6,861 nt of DNA from an uncultured Mailhella sp. (GTDB lineage: Bacteria > Desulfobacterota > Desulfovibrionia > Desulfovibrionales > Desulfovibrionaceae), in NCBI GenBank assembly GCA_944324625.1, contig CALUWZ010000090.1, positions 1 to 6,861 of the forward strand, in the 5' to 3' direction. The position numbers were made by a program, and so were the translations under genes. This document shows positions 6,193 to 6,861 of the stretch, piece by piece (positions within the stretch are counted from its first letter, which is position 1; each line of letters begins with the position of its first letter). The notes under the pieces were generated by a model. That model was given only the letters and a program-made list of their open reading frames with translations, searched no databases and was not told the origin of the DNA.

Positions 6193-6651
6193 TCAGGATG
6201 CCAGCCATGCCACAAGGCAGTAAGCAATGATCCAAATACAGATGTCAAGGGCAAGAGGCGGAATAAATTTTCCGTTCAGCAGGCTTTTTACGGTAATGAC
6301 CGCGGAAATTATTTTGCCTATGGCCGTAAAAAAGGCAAATCCCAATGCCGCCAAAAAGCCCATTTGCAGAAAGACAAAAAATATCAGGGCAAGGCTTATC
6401 ATGCCTGTAAGGCAGGAATTGTGGATGTTGATGTTGTTAAAGGTATATTGGGCAAAAATCGGAGACTGGCGAAATCCGTGTCTGCTGCCGTAAGATGATT
6501 GGCTGCCGCTGTTTTCGTCCACTATTTCTGGTTCCAAAACATCGTCGTCCCGCTGTGTTTTTTTGGGGTGGCGGTACAGCTCATGGATTTGACGCTGACA
6601 GCGTTTGCAGTATCCGTTTTCTAAAATTTCATTGCAGAAAGGACATTTCAT
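6193..6651 (-). CDS. Small zinc-ribbon integral membrane protein, unknown function
   Basis: This 152-residue protein is not recognised as a named gene. It begins with a treble-clef zinc ribbon, MKCPFCNEILENGYCKRC (C3, C6, C15, C18; CX2CX8CX2C), that probably binds one zinc. A polar linker with an acidic patch (DDDVLEPEIVDEN, about 35-47) and a Ser/Gly-rich stretch (about 48-63) follow. The C-terminal half is hydrophobic: a long segment or hairpin at about 81-120 and another at 131-150, suggesting two to three membrane spans with the ribbon probably cytoplasmic. Its ATG lies 10 bases after the stop of the HesB/IscA-like gene, with AAGGA at 6663-6659, so the two are probably cotranscribed. A terminator follows directly. 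Zinc-ribbon plus membrane proteins of this sort are widespread but mostly uncharacterised, so no function is assigned. Confidence 0.8.
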   Translation of the reverse strand: MKCPFCNEILENGYCKRCQRQIHELYRHPKKTQRDDDVLEPEIVDENSGSQSSYGSRHGFRQSPIFAQYTFNNINIHNSCLTGMISLALIFFVFLQMGFLAALGFAFFTAIGKIISAVITVKSLLNGKFIPPLALDICIWIIAYCLVAWLAS

Positions 6652-6658
6652 GGGGGTA

Positions 6659-6664
6659 TCCTTA
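6659..6664 (-). promoter_or_regulatory. Ribosome binding site overlapping the upstream stop codon
   Basis: Read on the - strand, TAAGGA fuses the TAA stop of the HesB/IscA-like gene (6664-6662) with the AAGGA Shine-Dalgarno of the zinc-ribbon gene. The ATG follows after seven bases. This layout suggests translational coupling of the two genes. Confidence 0.75.
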
Positions 6665-6861
6665 TTTTTTGCAGGAAGAAGAACAGGTTTTGCAGCTTGA
6701 GGCTGAGCAGGAAGTCATGCGCTTGGGGAAAGGAATGCTTGGGGCGGCAACAAATGTATCGTCAATGACATCAATGGAAACAGAGCCGCATTTTTTAAGT
6801 AATTCCTTATTAATGCAAAACGTAAAACCGTGTACGGAAATCACGTCGTCGTTTTCCGTGG
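6662..6861 (-). CDS. Probable HesB/IscA-like Fe-S biogenesis family protein, C-terminal part (5' end outside window)
   Basis: Only about 65 C-terminal residues are visible. The frame runs off the right edge, starting TENDDVISVHGFTFCINK. The pattern D(D)V..V.GFTF.I.K.LL...G.V.ID resembles the second half of HesB/IscA (A-type Fe-S carrier) folds, especially variants I recall from delta-proteobacteria. A-type carriers usually end with a CGCG/CxC pair. Here the end is instead a Ser/Cys tail, SCSASSCKTCSSSCKK, with five cysteines in the last 15 residues. An additional Cys sits at the FTFC position. A GTG codon at 6844 is internal, not a likely start, because the frame continues upstream. It appears to be the first of two genes with the zinc-ribbon membrane protein. 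A metallothionein-like or other Cys-tailed protein is the alternative. Confidence 0.55.
   Translation of the reverse strand, partial: TENDDVISVHGFTFCINKELLKKCGSVSIDVIDDTFVAAPSIPFPKRMTSCSASSCKTCSSSCKK

Noticed and set aside
6220..6248. Perfect TTGACA on the - strand (6248-6243) as a promoter for the AAA15-like gene
   Set aside because: At 17-base spacing the -10 position reads GCTTAC, and the box lies inside the zinc-ribbon coding sequence upstream of its terminator. It is probably a chance match.
6108..6254. N-terminal extension of the AAA15-like gene to a start at 6254 (420 residues)
   Set aside because: It would overlap the zinc-ribbon gene by 62 bases and translate through that gene's terminator hairpin. 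The extension has no family-like sequence, whereas the 6107 start gives a typical AAA15 N-terminus.

Overview
The window looks like ordinary chromosome from a Gram-negative bacterium of moderate-to-low GC content. The Gram-negative call rests on an lpxB (lipid A synthesis) fragment at the left edge. From memory, several things recall Desulfovibrionales or other delta-type proteobacteria: the style of the M23 peptidase N-terminus, the upp-uracil permease pairing, and a HesB/IscA-like protein with a Cys/Ser-rich tail. That lineage call is an inference and was not tested by any search. No phage, insertion sequence, CRISPR array or integration scar is visible.

Left block, + strand, 1-2545: the 3' part of lpxB is followed by a well-formed sigma70-type promoter. 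It drives a two-gene unit made of a membrane-anchored M23 endopeptidase with intact zinc ligands and a PAP2-fold membrane protein whose catalytic signature residues are mostly replaced. A strong intrinsic terminator closes the unit.

Middle block, + strand, 2570-4813: a uracil salvage unit consists of upp (uracil phosphoribosyltransferase) and a UraA-type uracil permease. Uracil imported by the permease would be converted to UMP by Upp. A terminator-like hairpin lies between the two genes and abuts the permease ribosome binding site, so permease expression must pass through it. Next comes a complete tRNA-Asn(GTT) gene with encoded CCA, its own promoter and a perfect-stem terminator.

Right block, - strand, 6861-4992, convergent with the rest: the C-terminal end of a probable HesB/IscA-like protein is followed, 10 bases later, by a small zinc-ribbon membrane protein and a terminator. 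Just beyond that terminator lies a 371-residue protein. Its layout resembles AAA15/AbiLii-type (SMC/ABC-fold) ATPases, but every nucleotide-binding motif appears eroded while the reading frame stays open.

The two most notable items are apparent pseudoenzymes: the PAP2-like protein, and the AAA15-like protein without Walker motifs. I see no convincing new multi-gene system.
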